Made by a program: the position numbers and the translations under genes. This document shows positions 20,988-31,291 of a DNA stretch of 64,000 bases, piece by piece; positions within the stretch are counted from its first letter, which is position 1; each line of letters opens with the position of its first letter. Source of the DNA: Paraconiothyrium sp. Pb-2020 (Eukaryota; Ascomycota; Dothideomycetes; Pleosporales; Didymosphaeriaceae); the NCBI GenBank assembly GCA_022419385.1, contig JAJUBI010000002.1:3906001-3970000 (forward strand). Direction: 5' to 3'. The notes beneath the pieces were generated by a model that was not told the origin of the DNA, ran no database searches, and saw only the letters and a program-made list of their open reading frames with translations.

Positions 20988-23075
20988 ATGTTCCTCAATA
21001 AGAAACCCGTCCCTCGGTCAGAGACGCCTCCACAAAACCCGAACCACGCAGGTGCAGGCACACACATCCCACGCTACTCTCACTCCCTACTCCAACAAGT
21101 AGAGTCCCAGAAGCTCCAACCTCGCTCACCCTACTACATTACCAATCAAGGCGATCACGATGACTTTTTCACAAAGACCGATCCTACGCTCCCACCGCAT
21201 ACCGCAGACAAGCTCACATACGAAAAGCTGCCTCCAGGAAAATGGATCCGCATCCTCAAGCTCGAGCCCGGCATAATTCCTTACGACATAAAATGTAGCC
21301 TGATACCCATTAACCTTGATGAGCAGCACGAGCAGTACGAAGCACTGTCGTACACCTGGGGTGCATATTACGACAACCCCGCAGCGCAGGAGCAAGCATC
21401 GAAAGATCTACGTCGCGTTCCGAATCCGATAGTTGTGAACGGCGTGTGGAAGCAAGTCACCAAGTCGCTCGCTCACGCACTGTTTCATTTCCGAATGGAC
21501 GACCGGCCACGATATTTGTGGGCGGATGCATTGTGTATAAATCAGGGTGACAAGGCGGAAAAGGCGCTACAGTTGCCTTTAATGCAAAAGATCTACCAGC
21601 AAGCGAGGGAAGTTCTTGTATGGGTCGGTTGGCGCTCAGATGGCGAAGTCGAAGACGCAATGAACCTGCTGTGCTACCTGGCGAACCAAGAGTGCGGGAT
21701 CGAGCAGAAATACGGCAAGAAAGCGATATGGTATGACGAAGGTTCATCCGTTGAGACGCCGCGGATCAGTGGACGTCCGTCTTCGGCAGAGTCTTGGTAT
21801 GAAGAGGATCACCCTGCTGATACGGCTACTGTCCCTTTCGTCCCAACTTCGTTGGCGCCACTCGTCCCACTGTTTGAAGCGTGCTATTTCAGGCGCTTAT
21901 GGGTCTTCCAGGAAGTTGCGTTATCACCACTGGCGGCAATGTTCTGGGGGAAGGCACGCATAACATTCGAGTGGGTGGCACTGGTCGCGGGGTTGATAGC
22001 GGAAAGATATATAGCCGAGTTTGCCGTCTATGACAGTGCGCTTGAGGGGTTGCACATGTGCGCGAGGATGTACGATGCGTGGCGCGGCGCGTATACCCAA
22101 ACTTCATTTTTCGATTTGTTGATGGAGACGAGGGACTTGAAGGCGACACAGGCGCAAGACAAGGTTTGGGGGCTGTTGGGCATCAAAACATGTGATTCAG
22201 ACCCCGAAGGAGATCTATTTATAAAGCCAGACTTGGAACTGAAGCCGCCAGAAGTGTTCGAGATGATAGCGAGGAAAATATTACTTGAACGAAGAGATTT
22301 GCGGTGCCTTGCGGCGGTGGAACATGGCGAGTATGAGGAAGAGGACTTCAAGATGGACGACCGAGCGTCTTGGGTGCCCAATTTTGCGAGGAAGCAGGCC
22401 ACTTTTATCCCAGCAAGCGACACTCGAGCATATGGTGACAGATGGGCTAGTTCTCCCATGTCTGGATGTCCAAATTCGCTTTGCCTCACCTTCCAAGGCC
22501 TCGTCGTGGATACCTTTACTTCGGTCATCGAATTGAATGTACCAGCGAAGTCTCACTGGCGCAGCTTCGCGCGGCTTGAGAAGCTTCAACAGGTGACACA
22601 AAGGCTCTTAACATCGGAACACGAAACGGCTATAGCTCTCTGTCTTACGACCGGACTCGCCACGAACATGCAAGACAAGGTCCCTGATACCTACGCTCAC
22701 ACCTTAGCCTTACGCATGTTCTATCAATGGCGCGAACCAGTGAACACGAAAGATGGTTTGGTTATGCCTCCTTCGGAGTCTGCCGCAGAGAAGGTCCAAA
22801 TGGCATACAAATTTTTTCAGACCAGCGCGAAGACCACCTACAAGAGGTGCCTTTTCAAAACAGCGCAGGGGTACCTGGGTGCTGGACCTGATACTGCATG
22901 CGTAGGCGATGCTATCGTGATACTGTTTGGCGGTAGCGTACCGTTCGTTTTAAGGGCAGACGGCGACCATTACAAGCTCATTGGCCAGAGTTATGTAAAT
23001 GGCATGATGGAAGGACAAGCGATCGAAGCCTGGCAAAAGAGTGGTAGACCGGTTGAGAATATCCACATAGTGTAA
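20988..23075 (+). CDS. HET domain protein (heterokaryon incompatibility type)
   Basis: A single exon of 695 residues. The HET domain spans roughly residues 115-330 and shows its three conserved blocks: YEALSYTWG (117-125), LWADALCINQ (177-186) with the following QLPLMQKIYQQAREVLVWVGW, and RRLWVFQEVALS. HET domains are TIR-like and act in fungal nonself recognition and programmed cell death after hyphal fusion. Most genomic copies have no demonstrated allorecognition role. After the domain come a conserved DKVWGLLGI segment, common in this group, and a C-terminal FGGSVPFVLR..HYKLIGQSYVNGMMEGQAI module that also recurs in HET proteins. No NACHT, ankyrin or WD repeats are attached. Its stop lies only 19 bases from the stop of the convergent STN1-like gene, so transcripts probably overlap. 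Confidence 0.88.
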   Translation: MFLNKKPVPRSETPPQNPNHAGAGTHIPRYSHSLLQQVESQKLQPRSPYYITNQGDHDDFFTKTDPTLPPHTADKLTYEKLPPGKWIRILKLEPGIIPYDIKCSLIPINLDEQHEQYEALSYTWGAYYDNPAAQEQASKDLRRVPNPIVVNGVWKQVTKSLAHALFHFRMDDRPRYLWADALCINQGDKAEKALQLPLMQKIYQQAREVLVWVGWRSDGEVEDAMNLLCYLANQECGIEQKYGKKAIWYDEGSSVETPRISGRPSSAESWYEEDHPADTATVPFVPTSLAPLVPLFEACYFRRLWVFQEVALSPLAAMFWGKARITFEWVALVAGLIAERYIAEFAVYDSALEGLHMCARMYDAWRGAYTQTSFFDLLMETRDLKATQAQDKVWGLLGIKTCDSDPEGDLFIKPDLELKPPEVFEMIARKILLERRDLRCLAAVEHGEYEEEDFKMDDRASWVPNFARKQATFIPASDTRAYGDRWASSPMSGCPNSLCLTFQGLVVDTFTSVIELNVPAKSHWRSFARLEKLQQVTQRLLTSEHETAIALCLTTGLATNMQDKVPDTYAHTLALRMFYQWREPVNTKDGLVMPPSESAAEKVQMAYKFFQTSAKTTYKRCLFKTAQGYLGAGPDTACVGDAIVILFGGSVPFVLRADGDHYKLIGQSYVNGMMEGQAIEAWQKSGRPVENIHIV

Positions 23076-23094
23076 TCAGAATGATAGCGGACGT

Positions 23095-23920
23095 TCATAT
23101 CAAAGCCCCCGAACTCAGCATGATCTCTTCCTTTCGCCGCCGCATCTCGTACTTGGCCTCCCTCTGTGCCAGATATTCCGCGCGCGCTTGCCGCTGTTCC
23201 TGCTTCTTGGCCTCGTGCACCGCCTTCTGCCTGTCGTGTTCTCTTGCCTTCTTCCGCTCGATCTTCAACTCTTTCTTTATGTTCTTACCCTCAGTCTTAC
23301 TGAGATGCCAGGGCCTGCCCAGAACGTCCTTCTTGAATGCGGCAAGAGCTTCCCAGAACTTGGCCTCTTCGTTGGTCGTCGACACGATCCAGATTCTTTT
23401 CAACTCCAACTGCTTAAAGCCGCGGAACTCAGAGATCGTGCCTTTGACCTTGACGATTGTGCCAATATCCACAGTCTGATCATTCACGGTGACATCGAAC
23501 CGTCCTAAACCAGCGAGAACGTTCAGATTGTCAACTTCGGTATTTGATGGGCTATCGACAGGATTATATATCTCCGGAAGAAGGCGCTTTATCTTGATCT
23601 CGAGGGTGGCGCCGCTTCCATCGTCGAGCGTGAGCGTGGTGTACCTCAAATTAATGTCATCGATCGCTACGACGACCCCAACAAGATATATGTATCTTAT
23701 AGGGTGGTTAAGGTAGAAGTATGTGTACGGGACTAGGCGTTCTACGTCAGGACGCATTCGATAAGACGTGCGTAGCGAAAATACTCATAAACTCGGGCTC
23801 CTTGCGGAGCAGCTGCACATCAGCAGCTGTTATCCTCACCCAGTCGTTGAATGTGGGCGACGCCTGAAAGCACCACGCTGGATAGAGTCGGTACCTTGGC
23901 GTAGAGTGCTGCCTTGACAT
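23095..23920 (-). CDS. STN1: Telomere-capping protein Stn1 (CST complex, OB fold)
   Basis: Two exons, 23920-23785 and 23732-23095, giving 257 residues. Exon 1 contains the conserved fungal start RYRLYPAWCFQASPTFNDWV and ends in EPEFM; exon 2 resumes with IPYTYFYLNHPIRYIYLVG. The OB fold covers about residues 45-150: LNHPIRYIYLVGVVVAIDD, a TLTLDDGSGATLEIKI strand pair and GTIVKVKGTISEFRGFKQL. The rest is a highly charged Lys/Glu/Arg helix (about 165-250). Stn1 pairs with Ten1 and caps telomeres and assists lagging-strand fill-in. The short form without C-terminal winged helices is usual in fungi of the S. pombe type. A purely continuous reading of exon 2 (from 23757) would lose the family N-terminus, so the spliced form is preferred. 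Confidence 0.85.
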
Positions 23921-24736
23921 ATCATGATGCGATAGTTGATGCTGGTGGGATAGAAGCGGACGACGCGTCGAGACGTAAGCGCCCTCGCGAAGAAACGTGA
24001 CATCCAAACAGGGACTAGAACGCGGGTAAGCGGGAAGGACCCACCTGAGCTCACGCTGCTGCAAGATGGCCACAGCACATGGGCAAGAACATGCAGCGCT
24101 GCGCATCCGTGTGAGCCGTTTCAAAGACCGCCACCAGCTTGGCACGCGAAAGCAAGGCATTCGACAGAAGCCACCCACGAGGGACTTTTCTTCTAGGGAC
24201 AGTGAGCCCGAATGAGGGGTTGCAGTACCCACCGGACGAGGCTTCCTAGTCAACAGCAGCTCCATCCACCTCAACACCGCCTTTTCATTACTGCTTCCCA
24301 TCCTCCAACTGGTCGCTTGCTTCTGCTTCGCCGAGCAGTTGGGCTCGAGCGTGCCGGGACCCAGGTTGTACCTGGCTAAGTGCCAAATCGATACAGCTAT
24401 CGAGTACAAGTGTGCAAGTTTGCTAACATGTCAACGGCCAGCCCCACCACCCGGCGTCGAGTGGTCATGACCTACGAGGCTGACCACCTTTCTTGGAGTA
24501 TCCGGTTGGCCATGCTCACTCAAGCTTTAACAGCTATCAGACGGGGTCATAAGACACTACGGCTGCGGCCGCAACTTCCCGCCTGAAGCCCTCAGTACTT
24601 ACCCTCGAAGCTGATCACCTTTCACGGCTAGAAGAGCCATTTGTAGCTGTTGCAGCCCGAGATAGCTCACCCCCTAGCATTTTTTTTGACCGTCTTTCTG
24701 TTCACTCCTACACATCAGACTCGTCAGCGCCACGAT
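23921..24736. other. Intergenic region
   Basis: Upstream of STN1 (minus) and of the Cys-rich protein (plus). A minus frame reaching to 24409 merely extends STN1 backward into non-conserved sequence and is not supported. Confidence 0.4.
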
Positions 24737-25417
24737 ATGCGATTTCGACTACTTATTCTTGCCCTCGCGGTCGTATTTGAGACATGTATCGCACACGCAG
24801 CACCTGAATCTCGGCCTGAAGCAAAAGCGATCCCCAACCCATTCGCAAAGGCGCAGAGCTACGTCAACAATGCACCGTTTTCAGGCGCAATCTATATTGT
24901 CAATCCGAACGGCCAGCCGGCACAAGGTTCGTGCCCGGCTGAGGCTTCTCTGAAGTGTGGTGACCAAGGTCACCCAAGTTGGTGAGCAAGTTAGACCCAT
25001 CGGGCGGTGTCACGGCTGATCAACACCAGGTGTTGCCCAGGAGGATGCTCGTGCATTCAACAACAGGATGCGAACGGTTACGTTGGCTGCTGCCCTGCTG
25101 GGAGCAATTGCGCTGGACCCGTACCATATGTGCAGACCGTAACGGTAACCGCCCAGGCGCAACAGACCGTATACCCACAGCAGTACACGACAACGACATA
25201 CTACCCAAACGCTTACACCGCGCCGCCTGCTGCAGCTGGTTTTTGTCAAACGTTGACGATGCACGGACCTGGTCTGCCTGTGGTCACACAAGGACAGTGC
25301 GGCACGATATTAATAGTGAACGGGAGCTCGAGGGCCTGGAAACCATTTGCTTTCGGCGTGTTTGGCATCTTCCTCACAATGCAACTGGCTATCGCGCGGT
25401 TGTTCCGTTGGTTATGA
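24737..25417 (+). CDS. Secreted Cys-rich surface protein, probably GPI- or membrane-anchored
   Basis: Two exons, 24737-24981 and 25030-25417, with a 48-nt intron (GTGAGC...CAG) that splits a Trp codon; 210 residues. A clear signal peptide starts at the ATG at 24737 (MRFRLLILALAVVFETCIAHA). The mature part has a compact Cys-rich module formed only after splicing: CPAEASLKCGDQ, then WCCPGGCSCIQQQDANG and VGCCPAGSNCAG. A Thr/Tyr/Pro/Gln-rich stretch follows, and the C-terminus is hydrophobic (FGVFGIFLTMQLAIARLF) after NGSS, fitting a GPI-attachment signal or a membrane anchor. CCP-type repeats of this form occur in many fungal cell-wall proteins of unknown role. It could act at the cell surface in adhesion or wall stability; function is inference. 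Confidence 0.75.
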
Positions 25418-25583
25418 CGTTGATATTGTTTCTAGGTACAATATTTATGAATGTTATGATTTTCGAGTCGATCTACGCTACGATACTAGGCGAACGGACT
25501 GGCGACACGCTTCGCCCTGAGTAATTCCCAGACAAGTTATGCACAGCACGACCTGGCTCCTGGGTTGTTTATGAACACTTGGT

Positions 25584-26401
25584 TTAGTTTCCCTTCTTCG
25601 CATCTTCCTCCTCGTTTTTCGGCACAGAAACTAGCTTCGGGACCGTAACTGCGTTCAGATGTCGGAAGGCCTGCGCAGTAATGTCAGCGGTCATTTTCCT
25701 CTACCTTCACACACAAACGACGACTGCAACATCGAGAGCACACCCACCCTCCATACCTTCGTCTCCCACGCGAAGCTCCAAATCCAGAATGCCCACGCAA
25801 TGTAGTAGTTGATCCACCACGTTGGCCGAGCGAAATCAAGGAGAGAACTCACATTCTGAATGCTTCCCTCCGGCAACTTCCCATCCCACTTGTCCTCCAC
25901 CTTCTGCACCTTGCCCTCTGAATCCAAGTGCACCGCCACCACGCTGTTAATCGTCTGCTCCTTGTTGATCCCCTTGATTACATAGCGCGTCTTTAGATCC
26001 ATCAATATGGGGTTTCCAGCATCTGTGACTTCATGATGCAATCGCTCGATCTCGGAGAACGCTTGTTGTAGGCCGTACCACTGCGCAGCGTAGCGGTCGC
26101 GGCCCTGAGCGACGGTGATGGGGTCGGCGAATGTAGCATCGTCGCGCCAGAGAGCCAATTTAGGTAAACTAGGCTTACCCGCGAAGAGATCGAGGATCGA
26201 GCGGAGAACAGTGGACTGGTTCTCATTCAGCGAGACACCCGGCGCGGTCTTGAGATCTTTCGTCTCGAGGTTCAAGTTGGGAGAAACGTTGGGGATGCCG
26301 GTCGACATAGTTGCTGTGAATGCTCTACTCGTTACGGATGAAATGGGTCTTGTAGTTGCTCGTATGGTGTTTGCGCAAGTTCGAGGAAGGAAAGATTGCA
26401 T
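25584..26401 (-). CDS. NTF2/SnoaL-like protein with mitochondrial-type N-terminus
   Basis: Two exons, 26401-25757 and 25670-25584, with an 86-nt intron; 243 residues. The N-terminus (MQSFLPRTCANTIRATTRPISS) is rich in Arg, Ser and Thr and lacks acids, like a mitochondrial presequence. The core resembles the NTF2/SnoaL alpha+beta cone: LDLFAGKPSLPKLALWRDDATFADPITVAQGRDRY, then TRYVIKGINKEQTINSVVAVHLDSEGKVQKVEDKWDG. After it comes a Trp-rich amphipathic or membrane-associated helix (PTWWINYYIAWAFWIWSFAW), split from the charged tail AFRHLNAVTVPKLVSVPKN by the intron. Without splicing the frame would end in an unrelated short tail. The fold is a moderate-confidence call; the exact function is unknown to me. 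Confidence 0.72.
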
Positions 26402-26786
26402 TTGTAGGAGGAACTATGGCGAATGTAATATAGTTGAGCTAATGGCATGCGCCATCTTTTATTGTGTTGTTTTTGTCGCTGACGCGCTCAATTGACTGAA
26501 GTCATGACGTTATCAGGGTGCATCACGCGCTAGGAGATCGCGCTCCCCCGGTGCATGGAAATCTAAGATCGCGCCACGATCTCGGAATGAGCCGCACATG
26601 ACTCTTAAAACCGCATATGTGCACTCGACATGCTTGAAGAATCATTGCAGCATATGTATACTAAGTGACCTACACTAAACTTATAAGACTCATAAGGGAC
26701 CGCCAGCCTTCCCCCATTGACGCGCATGTTCACCTATCTATGGTAGTACTTATACCCCAGTCCTGTTCTATCGTCTTCCGCACCCG
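26402..26786. other. Intergenic region
   Basis: Upstream of the NTF2-like gene and downstream of the next minus-strand gene. No coding frame supported. Confidence 0.35.
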
Positions 26787-27928
26787 TCACCCCCCATCTC
26801 CCTTACCTTGTTTCCGGACCTGAATCCTTTGTTCATGCCAAGCCCAACTCTCCACCATCTTCCGATCATCTACCTCCAATCCCGCCATTACAATTAAAAC
26901 AATCACCCACTCCCTTACCCACCACCATGCCGGCGCAATACCCATATGCGCCAGAACCCTCAACTTCCCGTATGGCCACGCTGCCACATGGGCGTGGACG
27001 AACTCCCAAAAGCTGGTCTCCAGGACGCCAATATAAGGATGGTCCTGCCAGAGGATGTTGAACATAGAATCCGTGAGGGAGGTGAGCTGCGCGGTGTAAT
27101 AGATTGGACTGGGTCCCAGAGGGATGGGGAGGAGGGAAGAATCTATGGATAGTTCGGCGATCGTGGGGAAAGGGGCGGTTGCGGGAGTGTTTGAGAGCGA
27201 TGGCTGTGTGATGTTGGCAGGGATATGTTCTTCTTGCGACACTGGGAAACATTGGTATGCTGTTTCGTCGATCTCAGTTCGCTAGTCGACGAATCAGTAG
27301 GGAACAGGGACGGCTGGAAAAGGACGTACCTGCTGGGCAGATTTTACATCCCGTTTGTTCGTGGACCTCGAGAATCCCCGAGCGCGCTTTGGTGGGGCAG
27401 TAGTTTTCATGACTTTGTTCTGCTTTTTTCTTTTTCGCTCTGCTGATTTCTCAGCTAGCACTTGCTTCGCGTCTCGTAGAAGCACTTGCTCGTACTTCGT
27501 TGTCAGTGGCGTAGCTCTTTGAGCATGTTCTTCGACCTCGAATGGGTCTGGTAGAGTGTGATTGTTATATGCATTCTCCTGCTCTCCGTGATCGGGTGTG
27601 ATCAAGCTCGATTCTGCATACCCTGTGGTGGGCCATGTAAGAGTTTGAGTACCCAAGATTCCTTGCTTAGATTGGGTTTCCTCGAGTGGCAAGCCTAGGC
27701 TACTTGGTGTTAGAGACACAAACTTAGACCAGTCTTCTTCCTCTATCTCTCGTTCGACGCCTTCTTCTGGATATTGAAGTGAGTAAGGTTCGTCCAGTTT
27801 GAGCGGAAGGCGATCGTTGATGCTTGCCTATGCTGTCAGTCTACTGATGGCCAGATTCGCGCAATGACGGGACTCACATCAGGACCTGACAGCAAGGCAT
27901 TCATAGAATCGTGGGGTGTATTCGCCAT
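26787..27928 (-). CDS. Hypothetical three-exon protein, 347 aa
   Basis: Exons 27928-27878, 27827-27330 and 27281-26787 on the minus strand. All junctions are GT-AG (donors GTGAGT and GTACGT) and phase 0. The N-terminus MANTPHDSMNALLSGPD leads to an acidic, disordered region and a basic patch around residues 150-180 (ERKRKKQNKVMKTTAPPKRARGF), likely a nuclear signal. The third exon holds the best-conserved-looking part: YYTAQLTSLTDSMFNILWQDH, ETSFWEFVHAHVAAWPYGKLR and WWWVREWVIVLIVMAGLEVDDRKM, a Trp-rich helical segment. I do not recognise the family. Splice phase and composition argue that the three frames form one gene. The exon 3 acceptor could instead be three codons downstream (ACTGAG). 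Confidence 0.62.
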
Positions 27929-28417
27929 AGTTCTAATAGAACTACTTGTGGGAGTATCTTTACCCAATGACGCTTTGAGCGTGTAGACTTCTTTTATTGC
28001 TGCAGCTTTGGTAAATTGTACTTAGTATGAAGTAGAACGAAGCTTTATGGGAATTCAAACTGGACATCAGACTCTTCTGACTGAGACATGATAACGTACG
28101 TGACTGCTACCACGAGAGTCAGTCACCACATTCATGACCGATGCGGTGTGTTGTGGCAATAGCAGTCTAGCTGTGTGGCAGAAAATCACGAACCACAAAG
28201 TTTCGGAAATAAGCATCATGGTTATCGGAATAATGAACATCCATGTATGAGGTCATAAAATGGGTATTTACCAGCCCCTTTGAACTGGCGATCCAGCCGA
28301 AGCATTTGCCTTCTCCAACGCCCAAGCCAATGCAATATACAAAGCAAACGTGAATGTTTGCCGCTAAGTTATTAGGAGTCGTGCAGCCTTGGAGACAGCT
28401 TACACAAAAACAGTCGC
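27929..28417. other. Intergenic region
   Basis: Between the hypothetical gene start and the J-protein stop. Nothing recognisable. Confidence 0.4.
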
Positions 28418-29565
28418 TCAAGCAGCGGCCTTGCCTCGCTTCGCGCGCGGCTTCGCAGCCTTTCTGGGCCTGCGTGGTGCCTCCTCTTCCTCGTCTTCTT
28501 CCGACTCACCGACATCCTCTTCCGCAAGGTCTGCATCTGCATTAGCCTTGGCCTTCGAGCGGCTGCTAGTCCTTTGCTTCTTCCTTGCCGCCATCGCCTC
28601 GAACATCTCCTCAGGCGGTTCGTCCATCGGTGAAGCCCGCTTGCCTCCCCTTGCTGCGGGCGCATACTTGGCTTCTAGGTGATCGAAGAAGTTACCGTGC
28701 CGCGACTTCTGTCGCTGTGCAATGAGTGCAGCAAGGTCTCCCATGCCGCCCGCATCCTTCTTCTTGCTCTTTGGCTTCGGCTTGCCGCTTGCCTTCGCCG
28801 CAGCTTCCTCCTTAGCCTGCTTTTTAGTCTCTTTCTTGTCAAAGTCCGCTCTCCTCTTCTTCTCCGCAGCTTTGGCTTTCTGGCGGGCTGCATCGTTGTT
28901 TTCGCGCTCGTATTCCTCGTATGACTCGATCGTGCCTTTGGCGATTTCCTCGTCAAGAATGTGTCTGAACCGGTCATCGTCCGCCAAAATGTCTGACAGC
29001 ATCACATTCTCGTAAATGGCATCGAGCCGACCGTTATACTTGGAGTAAACATTCAGCAAATCGCGCCTCTCCTCCGCGCTATCTTTGTACGAATTCGCTA
29101 TTCTGTCAATGTTCTCCTGGTTGACGACGTCTTCAAATTGCTCGCGGTAGAACTTGAGCCAATCAAACTCGTCATCGTCCTCGAGCGTCTCTGCGGTGCT
29201 GCCGGTGACATCGTAGCGCTTGCGACGGCGGTCGTCAGATAGAACGGCATAGGCGAAAGCAATTTCTTGAAAAGCTTTGTTCGCGGCTTCTTTCTCGTGC
29301 TCGGGCGCCTTGTCTGGGGGCTGTTAGAGATAGCCTCTATGTTATCGGTAGGGCGCATACCTGGGTGATGCTTGAGCGCCATTTTTCTATACGCTTTCTT
29401 CACATCGTCTGCCGTCGCCACCTTTGTCAGACCTAGCACGACGTAAGGCTCGATACTCGGTGGGCCGTCTGCCTCGAGGTCCACGTCCTCTTCTTCGTCA
29501 TCGTGGATGAACGGATCCTCCTTTGTCTCCTGCTCTCGCGATGACTTCTTCTGACGGGGCGCCAT
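28418..29565 (-). CDS. DNAJC9-type J-domain protein
   Basis: Two exons, 29565-29361 and 29313-28418, with a 47-nt intron; 366 residues. The J domain (about 38-105) begins PYVVLGLTKVATADDVKKAY and contains RKMALKHHPD. The intron interrupts the HPD motif after the proline, so correct splicing is needed to form Asp69. Next come FQEIAFAYAVLSDDRRRKRYD and the DNAJC9-specific region WLKFYREQFEDVV..ENIDRIANSYKDSAEERRDLLNVYSKYNG. DNAJC9 is an Hsp70 co-chaperone that also binds histones H3-H4 in human cells. The C-terminal part is a long Lys/Ala/Glu helix and an acidic/basic tail (EEDVGESEEDEEEE, then KAAKPRAKRGK), consistent with a nuclear histone-related role. Divergent from the deaminase gene with 220 bases between starts. 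Confidence 0.85.
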
Positions 29566-29785
29566 GTTGTGTGAGTCTTCGTGACCAATCTTTGCGGTAC
29601 GGAAGGACAGATGAAGTCAGCGCGCGGGGAGTCAAGAACCTTAGACGCGTCGCGTCACGTACCTGAGGCGGCCTCGGACTTTAGCCGGCTATACGCTCAG
29701 ACCACGCACCGCCACAGCAGGCACCAGCCTTCTCTCTCTTCGCAATCTTTCACTTTGGCTTTCACATCCACTACCGTCCTTCACT
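29566..29785. promoter_or_regulatory. Divergent promoter of J-protein and deaminase genes
   Basis: 220 bases between opposing start codons; a pyrimidine-rich stretch precedes the deaminase start (29720-29780). No specific site identified. Confidence 0.4.
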
Positions 29786-30340
29786 ATGTGTTTGCAAGAT
29801 TCAGAGTCTCGACCGGCACAGCAAGATATAGTTGATGATGTCGTAGACCACAAGGCGTTGATGCAGGAAGCCCTTGAGGAAGCCAAGAAATCACCCCCGA
29901 AGCCCACCAATTTCTGTGTCGGCGCTCTACTAGTGGACATGGAGACAGGCGAAGTACTATCACGTGGCTATACGCTGGAAGTCGAGGGTAACACACACGC
30001 CGAACAATGCTGTCTCGTTAAGCTCGCGCAGGCGCACAGCCTGCCTGAAGAGCGTGTTGGCGATGTATTACCACCTCACACCGCTATCTACACTACTATG
30101 GAGCCTTGCAATATGAGACTCAGCGGGAGCTTACCCTGCGTCGATAGAATAATCAGGACCAAGAACAAGGGTGGTGCGGCAGCGATCACGAAAGTGTACC
30201 TGGGGGTCAAGGAGCCGGAGAAGTTTGTCGGCGAGAACAAGGGTCGAACTAAGCTTGAAGAGCACGGGATTGAATGCATTCATATACCTGGTCTTGAAGA
30301 GGAGATTCTGCAGGTTGCGACGGCTGGACATGAAAAATGA
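29786..30340 (+). CDS. RibD/Rib2-type zinc-dependent deaminase
   Basis: A single exon of 184 residues. The cytidine-deaminase fold is shown by NFCVGALLVDMETGEVLSRGYT, the zinc/proton-shuttle motif HAEQ (His71, Glu73) and the second zinc motif TTMEPCNMRLSGSLPCVDRI (Cys108, Cys118). The spacing of the two cysteines with an intervening Arg-Leu-Ser-Gly resembles the pyrimidine deaminases of riboflavin synthesis (bacterial RibD, yeast Rib2 C-terminal deaminase) more than the CxxC of cytidine or dCMP deaminases. Its likely reaction is therefore deamination of a ribitylamino-pyrimidine intermediate, but the protein lacks the pseudouridine-synthase part fused in yeast Rib2. A tail KLEEHGIECIHIPGLEEEIL closes the fold. 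Substrate is inferred only from motif likeness. Confidence 0.75.
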   Translation: MCLQDSESRPAQQDIVDDVVDHKALMQEALEEAKKSPPKPTNFCVGALLVDMETGEVLSRGYTLEVEGNTHAEQCCLVKLAQAHSLPEERVGDVLPPHTAIYTTMEPCNMRLSGSLPCVDRIIRTKNKGGAAAITKVYLGVKEPEKFVGENKGRTKLEEHGIECIHIPGLEEEILQVATAGHEK

Positions 30341-31291
30341 GTCAGATTATATCTGGGCTTGCAGTGAAGGGACTACCTCTATTAGACATCACAGACTGTC
30401 ATATCCAAGGATACGATTGGTCCAGTCATTCCGCGAATGGACATCGGTCACTGTCTGGTCAGGATAAGATTTGCGAGGGACATGTGCATGGCAACTTTGG
30501 ATTTTACCTCCGCTGTTTGTACCATCGATGCCCTGTCGCTTCCAGGATAGCCTAGGGGATCGTGTGGATGCGCAGTCTAGCAGTCCACTAATTCCGACCG
30601 ACATCGCCTCTCGCGACTGTTGAACCCTTCGACCCGGAGACAACTCACCAAACTCTACCCACTCTCCGTCGCCTTTGCTGTTGACGATCATCATCAGCGT
30701 CACCTCCATTGCGGCCCATCAACTTCAAATGTATCACCATCCTCTTTCTCCCTCATGTACTGGCCCTGTGTTTGGTGGCATGGACAGACCAACATAGTGT
30801 CTTGCAATGTTATTTGGCAATGTAGCGTATACAACCAGTCGATATGACACGTAGCTTGGGCAATATTGTTTTGTTGCTTTACTAAGAACGACAAGGTGAA
30901 CCATGCTCTTGCAGAGTAGTCTTTTTAGCCGGAAGCTTTTCATATCTCAGTTTTAGTGACCAGTCTTGGTCGCAAGCACAGTGTGAAGTAGTTCTCGAGA
31001 GGATTCGGCGTCTTTATATGCAGAATTTCGTCCGAAGGCTCTTGACGCGTTCGTGTTAGCTAATTTACTTCAATTAGCGGATGATCAAAGCTATGACGGA
31101 TGTAACTCGGCGATCAAAATCGAGTACAACCCATCTATTATCATTAAGTGTGTCGTTATCTATCCGATTGACATGACATGTTGAAACGGCCGTTACGTTT
31201 TGTGTAGAAAAACCCCCAAAGTTTGGACGCCGGGCTCAATCGTACCATACAAAAAATATTAGATACTCTTCCAACCATCCACCAGGTTACC
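30341..31291. other. Intergenic, convergent 3' ends
   Basis: About 950 bases; AT-rich from 31040 to 31270. No supported gene. Confidence 0.4.

Noticed and set aside
23786..24409. Long minus-strand upstream extension of STN1
   Set aside because: The family N-terminus begins at 23920; the extension has no conserved features.
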